Source: Byssothecium circinans
Taxonomy: Eukaryota; Ascomycota; Dothideomycetes; Pleosporales; Massarinaceae
Assembly: GCA_010015675.1 (NCBI GenBank)
Contig: ML976997.1
Location: forward strand, 534,431-598,430
Direction of reading: 5' to 3'
Length of the DNA: 64,000 nucleotides
Positions 1 to 11,094 of the stretch are shown one piece after another. The notes beneath the pieces are model-generated. The model was not told the DNA's origin, made no database searches, and saw only the letters and a program-made list of their open reading frames with translations. The translations under genes and the position numbers were made by a program. The first letter of the stretch is position 1, and every line of letters starts with the position of its first letter.

Positions 1-756
1 TACTTAAAATTGGACCTACAGGCTCTCAAGAGTGATCTCCGGTGGATCAAGGAACTCTTCAAGGAGGAGGACAAACCCTTCTTGCGCATCTGGTCAGAGA
101 TGCTTTGCCACCGCTCTAATCTCTCGAAGCAGGACTGGCTGGAATACGGCGACCATGCGTGGGAGGCCATCTGCGAGGCTCGGACGAACAGCGCTCAGGT
201 CATCGGCTCAGAAAACATCTGCGAGCGATACCACTCCCATGGAAGCGAACCGTGTTTCAAGACCTTCGACACTGCTCAGACGATTGAGGATGTCGCCATG
301 GAAATCTGCGAGCGAATCTCCGAAGAAGTCGCCAAGAAGGTTGTGGATGGCATCGTTGCTCTTCAACGGAATGGGACGATCGCAGAAGGGGACAAGGAAA
401 AGATCAAGGCCGAGGCCGAAAGCATAGACCTCGCTCTGGAACATGAGTCGCTAGCGATGAAGTCTCGCTACGACTACATGGAAGCGCGGCGCATGAAGAG
501 CCTCGATCTTGGAAAGCTCGTACCTGCCTCCGATAAGTGGTACATTCGCGATGAAGCGTCGGGGGAGTTCGTTATGCATGTGCCGCGTGAAGACCTGATA
601 AAACAGGCAATCCGTAGGTGGAGCTTCCATCGGAAGTGCTCAAAGAAGTATTGGGTGGATGAGGAAAGTCGATGGAAGAACTGGTCCAGGCTCGTGGCTT
701 CTTCGACGCGTGAAGCCGATATGGGTGTGAGTCTCAGCCCAGATGGGGATGATTGA
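1..756 (+). CDS. YH-HG motif family protein, 5'-truncated by window edge
   Basis: The reading frame is open from base 1 to the stop at 754-756, so only the C-terminal ~251 residues are present. No ATG is needed at the left edge, and the first in-frame ATG is internal. The product has no recognised domain name. It contains CERYHSHGSEPC, an instance of the C-x2-YH-x-H-[GD]-x3-C motif found in three other proteins of this window. The C-terminal ~130 residues are charged and helical (KIKAEAESIDLALEHESLAM and onward), followed by a Trp/Tyr-rich tail. That tail resembles the C-terminal piece of the decayed copy at 2513-2842. Its position beside four relatives suggests local duplication. The spacing of Cys and His would suit a small metal site, but this is inference. 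The function is unknown. Confidence 0.75.
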   Translation, partial: YLKLDLQALKSDLRWIKELFKEEDKPFLRIWSEMLCHRSNLSKQDWLEYGDHAWEAICEARTNSAQVIGSENICERYHSHGSEPCFKTFDTAQTIEDVAMEICERISEEVAKKVVDGIVALQRNGTIAEGDKEKIKAEAESIDLALEHESLAMKSRYDYMEARRMKSLDLGKLVPASDKWYIRDEASGEFVMHVPREDLIKQAIRRWSFHRKCSKKYWVDEESRWKNWSRLVASSTREADMGVSLSPDGDD

Positions 757-1663
757 GTGCATCTTGGTGGATATGTTGGTCGATTGTGTATGAATTTGAG
801 CTCGTTTTTGTATGTTTTCTGTCGTTTTCAATGTTGTGTTTTGCTTGCTTAGCATAGTCTCCAGCGTTCATCTCTTGTGTTCGGTACAGTAATGCTCCAG
901 CAAGTTACTTTGGGCTGGGGTATTTGTCATTTCGCCATCACGCAACCGCAAGCGACAAGTTCTGAAAGTTGGTTCTTGCGTTACAGCAAGCTTTGCGCCG
1001 TAGAATCGAACAATCAGTCACTAAGTTACATATCTACTGATACAATGCCTCGATAAATGTGCCCTCAATGAAACGGCTAACATCCTCAATAAATGAATGA
1101 GAGGAAGAAGTGATCTAGTTACCGAAGTTGTGAATGCATTTGCATATATTTTTACCTTTTCTCCTAACCCACCGACGCCTGTCCGAGAAACTGTATGATA
1201 GAGATACCACTCTCAGCGACCAGTAAGTTACTTAGTATTAATTTGGGCCTTATAAAGTTAGTGAAGCTTTCATCAATATAAGCCTCCTATAGGTTATGAT
1301 AAACGTGCAGTTATTACTAATACTCGTGCATTTTCCTTCGCGGTGAAATACACGTGCGCGTGTCTGCCCAAAATACGCTAGATCCTCTACTCCTGCATTT
1401 AAAAACCTACCCTACCTCCTAGCTTTGTTTCTCTCCTTATCCCGGCTTCATCCAGAGCATAGCACTAGCGTGCGACAGCTCCACCTTTGCCGTAAGCGAC
1501 AACGCCTCTCTAGCGTATTTACTGGACCGCTCAGTCCAACATCGCGAACAAGTATAAGGTACGTAAATGCCCTAAGGCAGCATCCCAGGAGAAGGGTAGT
1601 ATTTCAATTTATACCTGCTGGCGCGCTCACGCACGCGACTTTAACACCGCGTAGATTTTAAAC
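757..1663. other. Intergenic, no gene seen
   Basis: AT-leaning sequence with short frames only and no recognisable coding or RNA feature. It separates the truncated family member from its decayed relative. Confidence 0.5.
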
Positions 1664-2842
1664 ATGCCTTCCGCGAAGCGTCGTCGCGAGGACTCCAATG
1701 AGCCTACCTCGGCGGTCTCAGCAGAATAATCGAGCCTGATGAATGCATCCAAGCGCCCATACAACCAGTCTTCTGCTACAATGAAGGTGTCAGCTGCATC
1801 TGCATCAGCGGGTACCGCCGTCACGATCACCCCGCGGCCAACTCACCAAACGGCGACCCTCGGCCACCCAAAAAGCGCCCACGCACAAAGAAGGAACAAG
1901 ATACACCGGTGGAGAACTCAGCTACTGCCGTCCCACCGCTCCCTGATGTTCCCGACGCTCACCTCCCAGATCGTTCCGTTCCGTACCCGACCACTGTTAC
2001 CTCGTCGAAACTTGACATGCATCGCCTCGAGCTCGTCGAGCAGTATCTTTTCCGGAACCAGAAACTCGACGGTATTGTCGAAGACGTCAAGAAGCGAAGC
2101 ATTTCCGATCTTGGTACCCGAGGCAGCGCTAACAGGAAGATCCACGAGTATGGAGCGTAGTTCTTCAGGGAACAGGGTTGTCGTCGGCCGTGGGGTCTTC
2201 TGAATTTGGCCGAACAGAAGGCTGCTAAGGCCAGTGGGTTGACTAAGGATCACTACAAGCTCCACGGTCAAGGAGAGCAGGATGGCAACACGACTACGGA
2301 TCATCAGAAAGGCGGTCTTTCCATGAAGGATCCTTCGGCACAATTGTAGGATGCCCATACTCTAGCAAATGCATCTGCCCACTAGGAGACTACCGCCCCC
2401 ACTCGCCAGACCAAGTCGCGCCGTACAAAGGGGAAAATGAAGGAAGCACGGTCAGTAGTTCAACAGCCTTTTCATACACCCATCACCAACTCGACTGGGG
2501 CAGTTACGGGCCATGACGCCTCAAAATCTTCCGCAAGAGCGCGCGCACTATCTCAAGGAAGAGCTTGTACAGTCTGATTTAGTCTTCAAGAGTCTGACTA
2601 TGCAGAGCAAGCTCACCGCGGAGCACTTGCGCAACCTGAGCCAGAATGAGGGTCTAGACGATGAAGGCAAAGACGACTTTTATGTCGACCCACAGACCCA
2701 AGAAAAGTTCTACATCGACCCAGACTCTAAGCGGCTCACCTGCGTGGAACCCATATCCAGACGCATTGCACGAGCGGAGATGGAGTACTGGTACTACCGA
2801 GAAGAGAGTTTGGCCGAGTGGGAAAAAATCGCGTGGGGTTAA
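1664..2842 (+). pseudogene. Decayed member of the YH-HG family
   Basis: The remains begin at ATG 1664 with a basic N-terminus (MPSAKRRREDSNEP) that stops at 1727. The coding signal then moves to another frame, which reads PKKRPRTKK (an NLS-like run), then MHRLELVEQYLFRNQKLDG. That last stretch matches the conserved block VIDEYIFRNQSWAGLEQG of the gene at 11095. Next comes GA-stop-FFRE...RPWGLLNLAE, where the stop (TAG, 2158-2160) sits at the Trp of relatives (AWFMHFR, TWYIRE), so it looks like a TGG to TAG change. Two more TAGs follow near 2347 and 2383. After another frame change, 2513-2842 encodes a charged C-terminal piece (LVFKSLTMQS..., YWYYREE) resembling the end of the gene at 1-756. 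The motif-bearing middle is missing. Introns could explain one frame change but not the three in-frame TAGs. Confidence 0.65.
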
Positions 2843-2866
2843 GGAACGCTACATTAGGAAGACTTT

Positions 2867-2885
2867 GGGGGGGGGGGGGGGGGGG
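2867..2885. repeat. Run of 19 G
   Basis: An uninterrupted poly-G tract just downstream of the decayed family copy. It may form G-quadruplex structure, and its exact length may be a sequencing artefact. Confidence 0.9.
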
Positions 2886-3319
2886 AGGTTTGACAAAAAA
2901 GGGCGTATGCATAGCCTGAGCGATTTGATACTATTGTGTTTCCCCTGAGTTCTTGCTTTTCGTGTCCTCACTTTGCTTATCCGGCAAGCGTTCTCTCTCA
3001 ATGTTTGGAAAATGTTTTCCCATGATTCCCTGCTACGGTACAGTTTTACCCGAGTAATCAAGAGTATCTTTAGAGTCTAGTGCCGACAAGGTTAGCATAA
3101 TAGGAATGCGGCAGAAAATCCAAGACAGCTTATGCGCACGTCTTCTATACCCTCCCACATGACGTACGTAGAAAATATTTACAACCTGAAAGGCAAAGCC
3201 ATGCAGGTATGCGTGGGTGTAAACGAACAAGATGGGTGAGAGAAACAGCTGGAATTTATACGCAGTGTGCGACATTAACCGATCACGTGACTAAGCACAA
3301 GCCTAGAGAATTTAACCCG

Positions 3320-3401
3320 TGTGAAGCTGGATAACCGCCCCAAACTTGGCCCTCGTGGCCCTCGATCCGGGTTCTTCGACTCGCGATGGCCACAACTCTA
3401 G
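3320..3401 (+). repeat. Dispersed repeat, copy A
   Basis: It begins TGTGAAGCT, contains CAAACTTGGCCCTCGTGGCC and ends GATGGCCACAACTCTAG. The same order of segments recurs at 13072-13163 with scattered substitutions and a few indels. CACGTGAC lies just upstream of both copies. A partial extra copy of the end (CTCGCGATAGCCACAACTCA) lies near 3597. Confidence 0.75.
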
Positions 3402-3696
3402 CTGCCTAAATATATAATAAGTATCTAGGGCACTTGTTATAATTCGAAGCAGCTGTATTGATTTTTGGCTGTGAGTCTCAAGATTATGACGTCTTCTAGT
3501 TAAAGACTCGTCCATGGGTCAAGTACTTTGTTTATATAAGAAAATCCTCCAGAACTTCTAGAATTCGTTCCAATTATGATATTTCCGCTCCACTTCAACT
3601 CGCGATAGCCACAACTCAGCCAAGTACTAGACGAGATCAGTGGACTTTTGTCCACTCAGTTGATTTGCATTCTTCCACCAGAATTCTGAGCTGTAA

Positions 3697-3730
3697 GGTA
3701 TTGAACTCTATATTTCTTGACCTGAGATAG
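3697..3730 (-). repeat. tRNA-like segment (possible SINE relic), copy A
   Basis: GGTATTGAACTC, a 15 bp spacer, then GAGATAG. The same pair occurs at 13226-13261 with a 17 bp spacer. On the minus strand the first part reads GAGTTCAATACC, which fits a Pol III B box (GWTCRANNC). No complete tRNA fold is claimed. Confidence 0.35.
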
Positions 3731-3876
3731 CAAGTTACTTGGTCCGTAAACAAGTAAGGCCCGGTGAAATACTGCCGGCGAGGCTGGCTGCTGGTTCACC
3801 GCTCCTTTCCCTCTTCCCGCCGCCCCCATATAGTAAATAAACAACAAACGAGTTCTCCTGCACGCGACAAATTGCA

Positions 3877-6259
3877 ATGAGCCACGCTACCACTCGCACC
3901 AAGAATAAATATTACCCACGGCATACTTCGCTACCAGTTCTCCCCTCCTGCACTTCCACTTCTACAACAACACAACATCGCAAGCGCCCTCGTGATTCAT
4001 CAGCACCCATAGAGCCACAATTTGCGAGCTATAGCATCTGTAGTTCTCCCGCAGCCACAACAGTTCCCCTACGAGAGCACAGCAGAGCTATCGGTCTTTC
4101 CACCCAGCACCTGTCAACTACGAGTCTCGCCAACCCCACGAAGATGGCTAGAAACCCCTCCCCCGACAGTGCCCTTGGCCATCCCATGCAAAGAGTCTCT
4201 GTTCCCGCATGGATTGCTCCGTCCACTGGACGTGCGAACGAAAACGACGATGACATCGGCCTGGCCCTGAACGTAGATGATACTAAAGATAGCACTGGTA
4301 AGTTCATCATTTCACACTTCACCATTGATGCGGCTAACAGTATAGACCGCCCCTCTATCTTCGAGGAGACCACCGAAGACACATACCTGTCCGTTATATC
4401 TAAGAACAGCAATGAGACATCAGCGGCGGAGGCGGAAGGAGATAGCATCGCCAAAGCCGCGCGGCCACTGCCACCAAAGGATAAGGGTGGCATGTACCTC
4501 TATCCCTGGCGCACTCCCATCGAGTCTCTCACACTCAACCCCACCACCGACATCTACGAGGGATACATCAAGTACATCCACTGGTCCCGCTTCGATGGCA
4601 TGACTCGTTCTGTAGCAGCAAAGATGTTCGACGACGCGGGGTATGAGACACAGGAGAGCCGCAAGAATCAAAAGCGCCTCGCCGAGTCCAGCCAACAGAA
4701 TCGCGGCAGGATTCAGCGTCGCTGGCTGCGCACTTGGTACATAAGGGAGAGTGTCCTGCTACCATGGGAGTTCCTCACCAAGACCGAGAGGGAGGATTTG
4801 GAGAAAGAGGGAGTGACGGCTGACGACCGCCCTTTTATCCATCCAGAACAGCATCGGGATATGAGGTCATCCACGGCAAATCTTCCAGTGCGCGTAGAGA
4901 AGAAAGCCAAGCATATAAGGGAGAAGCCGGCTTCTGAGTATCCGTCGCCTGAAAAGCCGCTCATACACGCCTTGGAGCATTACACACTGCGGAAAAACAT
5001 GCCGTCAAAGTAAGTCATTGCATACCTCTACTACCTTTGCATGAGAGATACTGACAACATACAGGGGCAAGGGGGGCGACTTCGCAATGGCTTTGTCGAA
5101 TCTTATAGGAGCCGTCAGTGATCCGTTGACGATCGAGTTCACGGACACCGATGAAGTAAGTCGGAGATCGTTGACCGTCTCCAAAGCAGCTGTGGTCAAG
5201 CACTGCACCATTGCAGCCGAGCCCGGGAACATCGTCGACAACAAGTTGGTGATCGGAGGCTTCCTGCCTTTTAGACTGGCCAAGGCCTGCTTCGATGCCT
5301 TGATGCCAGATGCGTTGCCGTATTTCCCCGAGTACCAATTCGACTTCTCAAAGGACGAACTTGTTGGTATGGTGAGGGAAGGACACAGTGTTCTTTTCGA
5401 CCACGAAGGGAAAGTGGTCAAGACAAATTGGAACATAACAGCCGCCTTCGACGTGTACTATGTCGCCATGGTGTTGGGATGCGACCGCCTCAAGGATATG
5501 GCGGTCGATCGTATACACTGGCTATTCATTGATGCGCGGAAAACCTGTGCGCGTAGTAATGGCACCTTGCGGCTTCTCGACACTTTCCCAATTCACGACA
5601 TTGACTCGGAATTTCTGAACAGCTTATCCCAAGAGCACGATAAAGGCATAATCAAGCTATACACTGACCTCGTCCAGGAAGGGATGAGTGACGAGCTGAA
5701 TATCAATCCATTCAAGTTCGCGAACCCAGCGTTCAAAGAGGTTCATCGTCGGCGTTGGGAAAATTCTGCCATTGAGACCAAGGTCCAACAGAATTTCTGC
5801 GCTTCATATCATCGGCATGATGTTGGGGAGTGTCACAAAGTGCAGGAAGGCGCTTTCAATTACGAAGCTCGGTTGGGAGGAAGCTACGAGGACCTCCAGG
5901 AACGCGTCCAGCTCCAACACCAAGCTACTCTTCAGCATATTGGCCACAACGAGGGTTCCAAAGGCTTTTTAAAGTTCAATTGCGACAAGCAGATCTTCTT
6001 GCTCAAGATCGAAGAGCAGATTTTGCGTGCATCCATCAAGATCGAGAAATTGGAGGTTGCATTGCAAATCAATCGGCGGAACTCCGAGAACGTGACCAAC
6101 GTGCAGCTAGAGTCCACAGCAGTTGCAAAGCAGCGAGCCCGTCTACATCACCTGTACCTGACTGTCGATGGCGCGACGAATTCGGATTCAATGCCAAGCG
6201 AGGCGACTCTAGTGGCACTCTGTCCTCAAGTTTCGCTGTCAGCTCACGGGAATGTTTAG
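3877..6259 (+). CDS. YH-HG motif family protein with BTB-like region
   Basis: The model joins 3877-4297, 4346-5009 and 5065-6259, giving about 759 residues. The second intron (5010-5064) is required by frame. The first (4298-4345) is 48 bp and in frame, but has GTAAGT, CTAAC and TATAG signals. The N-terminus is low-complexity and basic (HRKRPRD). A middle block (YIKYIHWSRFDGMTRSVAAK ... WYIRESVLLPWEFLTKTERE) matches the other copies. After the second intron comes a BTB/POZ-like region (LTVSKAAVVKH, AAFDVYYVAMVLGCDRLKDM). The motif CASYHRHDVGEC follows, then a charged coiled coil (about the last 100 residues). ATG 4144 is an alternative start, since its context CGAAGATGGC matches the start of the gene at 11095. 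A BTB region would suggest a protein-interaction role, but the function is unknown. Confidence 0.7.
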
Positions 6260-7585
6260 GAGACGATGAGCTCTCCAATTTTCCCAGACGTTTACAACGT
6301 ACGATAAACATGGTTAGTGTTTCGGAGAATAAAAAGGGAGCTTGTAGAAGATTCCGGGATTTTGGAAACAGCGTATTTACATTGAAGAGACTATAGATGC
6401 ATTTGCAGGTAGATGTATAGATGTTGAGTAACTTGCGTATTTATTAATAATGTGTTTTGCTTGGTTCTGTCTAATTTTATTCCGTTTCTGCAGTTATTTG
6501 CCATATGTTAGACAGTGGAGGCCTGAGAGCAAGTGTAAGAAAGTGACGTATTGTGTTTTGAGCTGAGGTGCTCAGGAGAAGCGGCAGAACCGCATGGAAT
6601 AGTTTGGTACTGTTCAGCCCAACACCATATTATATCCTTTGCGGGAGCGCAAAATTGACGTCCCTTACTATTTTTACTTATAATAGCAAAGACTGTAACC
6701 ACGACTCCTCCCTTCTTATAATCTATAGCACGCGCCTCTTTCCCCACCTAACCACCGCGGTACCATCCACGACGCACCTTCTTTGTCCGCCTTCACAGCG
6801 ATAAATACTACCTACAGGATGCCTATCTTAAGAGAGCACTTTTGCGCGGCGAGCGTTGCACTGTAACATTGTAGTCCCGTCGCCGTCATCCGACTAGCGT
6901 TCTGACAGCTACCGGCGTTTTTACCACTGTGCAATAATTTGGTTTGCGTCGTTACTATGAAAATCAAAAACGTATCGTCACCCTAACGTTGGCGCGGTGC
7001 TTTTATTTTAGCTAACAGCAACCAAGACAACAGGAAATAACAAGATAGGCTTTGAGACTCCAAAGTAACGTAATTTAACATTCGCCCACCCCTGATCACT
7101 GCAAATATCTGATCGATGGAACGAAGAACTGCTGCGTCGCAGCCAAAGCTCTTCGTTCGCGAATATGTTATAGATGGTAGCAAATAACAAGCACCTGTCA
7201 GGCCATACGTCTAGGCACAGGTATAATATTTAAGCAGTTCTATTGCGTAAGTATGTTCTGAAGGAGCTGTTAGGTATTTGTAACTTATGGTGTGTTGATA
7301 TATGTGGTAGTAAAAAGCTCCCATCACTACGAGATGCTGGTATCACATATAGAATAGAAGAGGGGCCCGAGTATAAAAACCTAAGCTATTTATCCCTAAA
7401 GTTTGGGATATAAAGGTGTAACATTATGAAAATTTCGACATAACTCCGCTACCTGCCGTTAACATAGCATGCTTATACAGGACATGGAAAGCTTCCATTC
7501 CATCAGACTAATGCAATGCAAATAATCAAAGCCGGCACTGGATACATGACCCCAGCAGAACAAAATTCCGTAGACCCCACTAAAT
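6260..7585. other. Convergent intergenic region, no gene seen
   Basis: AT-rich sequence between two convergent family members. Only short frames are present and no RNA gene or repeat was recognised. Confidence 0.5.
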
Positions 7586-9763
7586 CTACTGCCTAATCCT
7601 CTGCATCACATATTCCTTGTCGCGTTCGAATATGTCCCTCAGCTCCCCACGAAGGTCTTCGGAAAGATTCTCGCACTGGTCTGAAAGAATATCGATCAAC
7701 TCACAGACCAGAAGTTCATCCTTTGCCATCGAAGCCAGGTGCTCGTAGCATTCATTGTCGCCATGAGTGTGATACGCTGAGCATGTATTGTGAGAGGAAC
7801 AGTTACAGGTCGTCACAAACTCCCCAGGCTCGAGATCTAGCTTCGTCACGTACCAATCGTAGTCATGGAATGTTGAGATCCCTTCCGGAATGAGGTCAAA
7901 CTGATCGCGCAACCAACCGGGGTATCCGTCCTCGATGTCCCAGGGATTGGGGTGGTCTTCGATAATGACGTCGAGAACGAACATCATCATGTGCCAATCT
8001 TCAGCCGAGGCTAGCTGATGAAACAGGCCCTTGATGTCCTCCGGAAGTACGTGCTGGTACGCACCTGTTGTCGTCACTCCGTTCCCCAGCGCCTGGTCAT
8101 GCTCTAATTTATCCTCAAAACATTGCCTGAGGTCGTCGGCCACCCTGTCACAGATATGCGTGAACCCAGCTGCATGAGCGAAGTGACGGAGTTGCCAACG
8201 CATAGTCTTGTCCCAGATGATGGGGGTGACGGCCACTTCCTCATCCCTGAGAAGACCAACTCGGTCGACGATTTTAGGGACCTCGAAGTCAAACTGAGGC
8301 AATCGGGCCATTGGTGTGGGATATGTTCCATGGTAACATATGCGTCCAAGTTGTTCATTCCACAGGTCACCTGCCCTGGCCATTGCAATAAGACGAACGT
8401 CTTCGTGTGATGGGTCTTCTGGAAAACCTTTCTTGTACGCGGCCGCCAATACCTCCGCCTCTTTTTCTGAGTGGATTGATTTCCACGTCGCTACGAGAGC
8501 AAGGCGGAAGTAATCTTTGCCAGACAGCCTACATATAACTGTTAGTTCATGTGCTGTTACCATCGATTTTCGCGAGTATGCTTACATCGTGGGTGCCGGG
8601 GAAGAATCTGCGTGGCTTGGGGAGGAAGGTGGCTGATTTGACATCGATGATGAGAGCAGGCTTGAAGAGGAGGACTGGCGGCTTCCCGGAGTGTGTAAAG
8701 TCACGGTATTACCTGTCACGGCAGCGCGGGTGCTGTCAGATTGTTTGGAACCCTCAACTACCTCTACTGTACCATCTGACAGAATATCCCCAGATGAGAC
8801 TATATATTGATCATAGTTAGCGGTCCCTTGCGTTTCAGCATTCGGAAGAGCGATCTGAGCCGCAACAGTTTGATGGTTACTGGGACCGGGCTGTGTTGGG
8901 GTGGCAACTGTCGTTCCATCAAGAATGTCTTTGACACTCTTCGCTATCGCAGCTGCCCGAGCCTTTGCAACAGCTTTCGACTTAAGCGTGATCGCCGGAG
9001 CAGCGGGCTGACCAGGCGCAGGCGGTACGTTGACGGGCAGATAGTCTTCCGTCAACCCCACATTCCGGAAGGCGCGCTGAATGGGTCGCGGCCATGCTCG
9101 CATCGGTCGCGCCAGGTCACGCTCGCTGAACCATGTAGAGTTCACACGGGAAAAGACGTGGATGAGTGCCGATATTGCAGTCTGCTTTTGCTTCGGGGTG
9201 ATGTTTTCGCCGCCGACTGAACCACCAGCATTGTTGTAGTCGGCTACACATTCTGGGTATGACCGCCGATTGTAGACGTAATTCTGGACCAACTGGAGCT
9301 GTCGTGCGTTCAGAGACGACGCCGAGTTTGTGGGAAGTACCCGAGGGACGAAGCCGAGGGTCCCGTTCATGGTGATGACATCCCACAACGCCGCAGCTTG
9401 AGGATACTGCACAGGATTGGGACGGCTTGGGGTATGGGCCCCTACAATGGCCACAGATTGAAGTGCAGTCGTGGCCATAGGAGTTGGACCTGAAACCGTT
9501 AGAGGGCGTGAAAGGTGCGCGTTGGATGTGCCCGTTCCTTTTTGTGCGTTCGATATCCTAAAGATTCACAGTTAGTATACTGTATGCTCTTAGCACTAAG
9601 CGGATGCGTCTTCATTTTAGAGAGCTTACCTATTGGAGGCCTGCCGTGTATTCCTCTTCTTCGGCTGTCGCATAGGGGATGGCGGCACGTCTGACAACTC
9701 ACTGTCAGTATCCTCAAGATCAATCCTGGTCCTCTTGCGCAACGCTCCCGAACCGCCAGACAT
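7586..9763 (-). CDS. YH-HG motif family protein, three exons
   Basis: Exons on the minus strand are 9763-9630, 9557-8586 and 8528-7586. The introns are 72 and 57 bp, both GTAAGC...TAG, both phase 2, giving a 682-residue protein. The start ATG is followed by a basic N-terminus with RKRTR and PKKRN runs (nuclear localisation is possible). The conserved family block LQLVQNYVYNRRSYPECVAD lies in exon 2 and is followed by an Ala/Ser-rich linker. Exon 3 holds a globular region (VTPIIWDKTMRWQLRHFAHA, LFHQLASAEDWHMMMFVLDV). Both of those segments align with the gene at 11095 (VTPILWTANRLWEQLLHAAA, LFIQLDQAEDRGTIFWLLDI). The motif CSAYHTHGDNEC is at residues 618-629, followed by an acidic helical tail. 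The splicing is well supported by frame. The function is unknown. Confidence 0.8.
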
Positions 9764-11094
9764 GGGTGTAAAGGATACTTGCTACTTAGTGGCAGTCAAA
9801 AATAAAGAGAGAGATGTATTAGATTTTTGGGGTCATACAGTTGGGTGTAGACAGTTTTGTGAAGGCTCCCCAACAGGGATGGTGTGAATATGACTCGAGA
9901 GAGGTATCCGTAGAATGCGCGGGTTGTGGTAGAAAGTGCGGGTTGTGGTCCGTTGAGGGCGTGATCCAATGAGTTGAGAGGCTGTGGGGTAGTGAAGGTA
10001 CCACATGGTAACCTCTGTGGGATATTTGAACCTGAAGGCGCTGCCAAGACACTTATTTTTCTTAGCGCGCTTTTCGCTGTGAAGGGACAGCCGAATTCAG
10101 ACTTCGGGAGTAGGACAAGAAATGACGCTGCCAGAATAGCGCCCAAGCTCTATCGACTCCCGAGGTAGTGGTCGGATATTTACTCGGATATATACCCGGC
10201 TCGATACACATCATATAGATAATCATGAGGCGTGCCATCCATGGTACCATAAGCAGGGCTAGGGAAGAATGGCACGGGAGAATGATGGTACCTACCTTCG
10301 ATTCGAGAAGGAGCTGCATGTCACGTACAAGACTTAGAAGGCGATTCCCGAAATGTGAAAGTGCCTTTCATGATAAATTGCGATATCATTCGAAAAGCAC
10401 GGAGTCAAAATGGCACAACAATTGTTAAGTGGTTTAGCCATTAATTGCTAGGTTCCACTACAAGAGTGTGTATAGCAAAACCCGTGATCCATGGCGTTAT
10501 TAGTATGCAATAAATGACGACCTCGGGAGTAGCTAGTGTGGAAAATAGGAGTGCTGTAGATGCATATCGGTTTTAAGTCCTTGTGAACAGCCTAAGAGGC
10601 GCAAGACATAGTCACGATGCAAGCTTGGATCCGCCAAATACCCATAATATCTTTTTATAGCATATCTTGAACTTTGGGAATGCGACAGAAAAAAATAAGC
10701 AGGACCCCACACTATAAGCTATAGTTCGCTCATAGTTAGCACAGAGGATAGAGGAAAATCTGCCGGGAACTATTAGTGAGACTATTCATTCTTCCATGGC
10801 CGTGAGCTAACCTTTAGCACTTGAACAAATACATACTGTATATACACCCCTCATCATGCATATACAATGCGGATAGTCAGTAATTCTGTGGCCCTGCTGA
10901 TGAGCGGAATGTCGGGATGTTCCTATGCAAACGCCGCGTTAGGAGCCCGCAGGTACTTATTTTGTTCTACTACAGCCACGGGCGTGATATCCAACACTCT
11001 ATACTTCCCCAATCCACAACGTATACGGTATAGCCCCACCCTTCCTTCACTCTTTCTCCACCAAAATCCATCCCAGCTCGAGCTGCCACCGAAG
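9764..11094. other. Divergent intergenic region, no gene seen
   Basis: Separates two divergently transcribed family members. Short frames only. AT-rich, with several GGTACC sites but no clear gene. Confidence 0.5.

Larger units (their letters stand above)
2886..3876. other. Intergenic with dispersed repeat
   Basis: No gene seen. It holds a dispersed repeat (3320-3401), a short partial second copy of that repeat's end (about 3597-3616), and a tRNA-like segment (3697-3730). TATA-like AT-rich sequence near 3827 precedes the next gene. Confidence 0.5.

Noticed and set aside
3877..5009. Minus-strand frames opposite the 3877 gene
   Set aside because: Shadows of the coding strand, with no family content.
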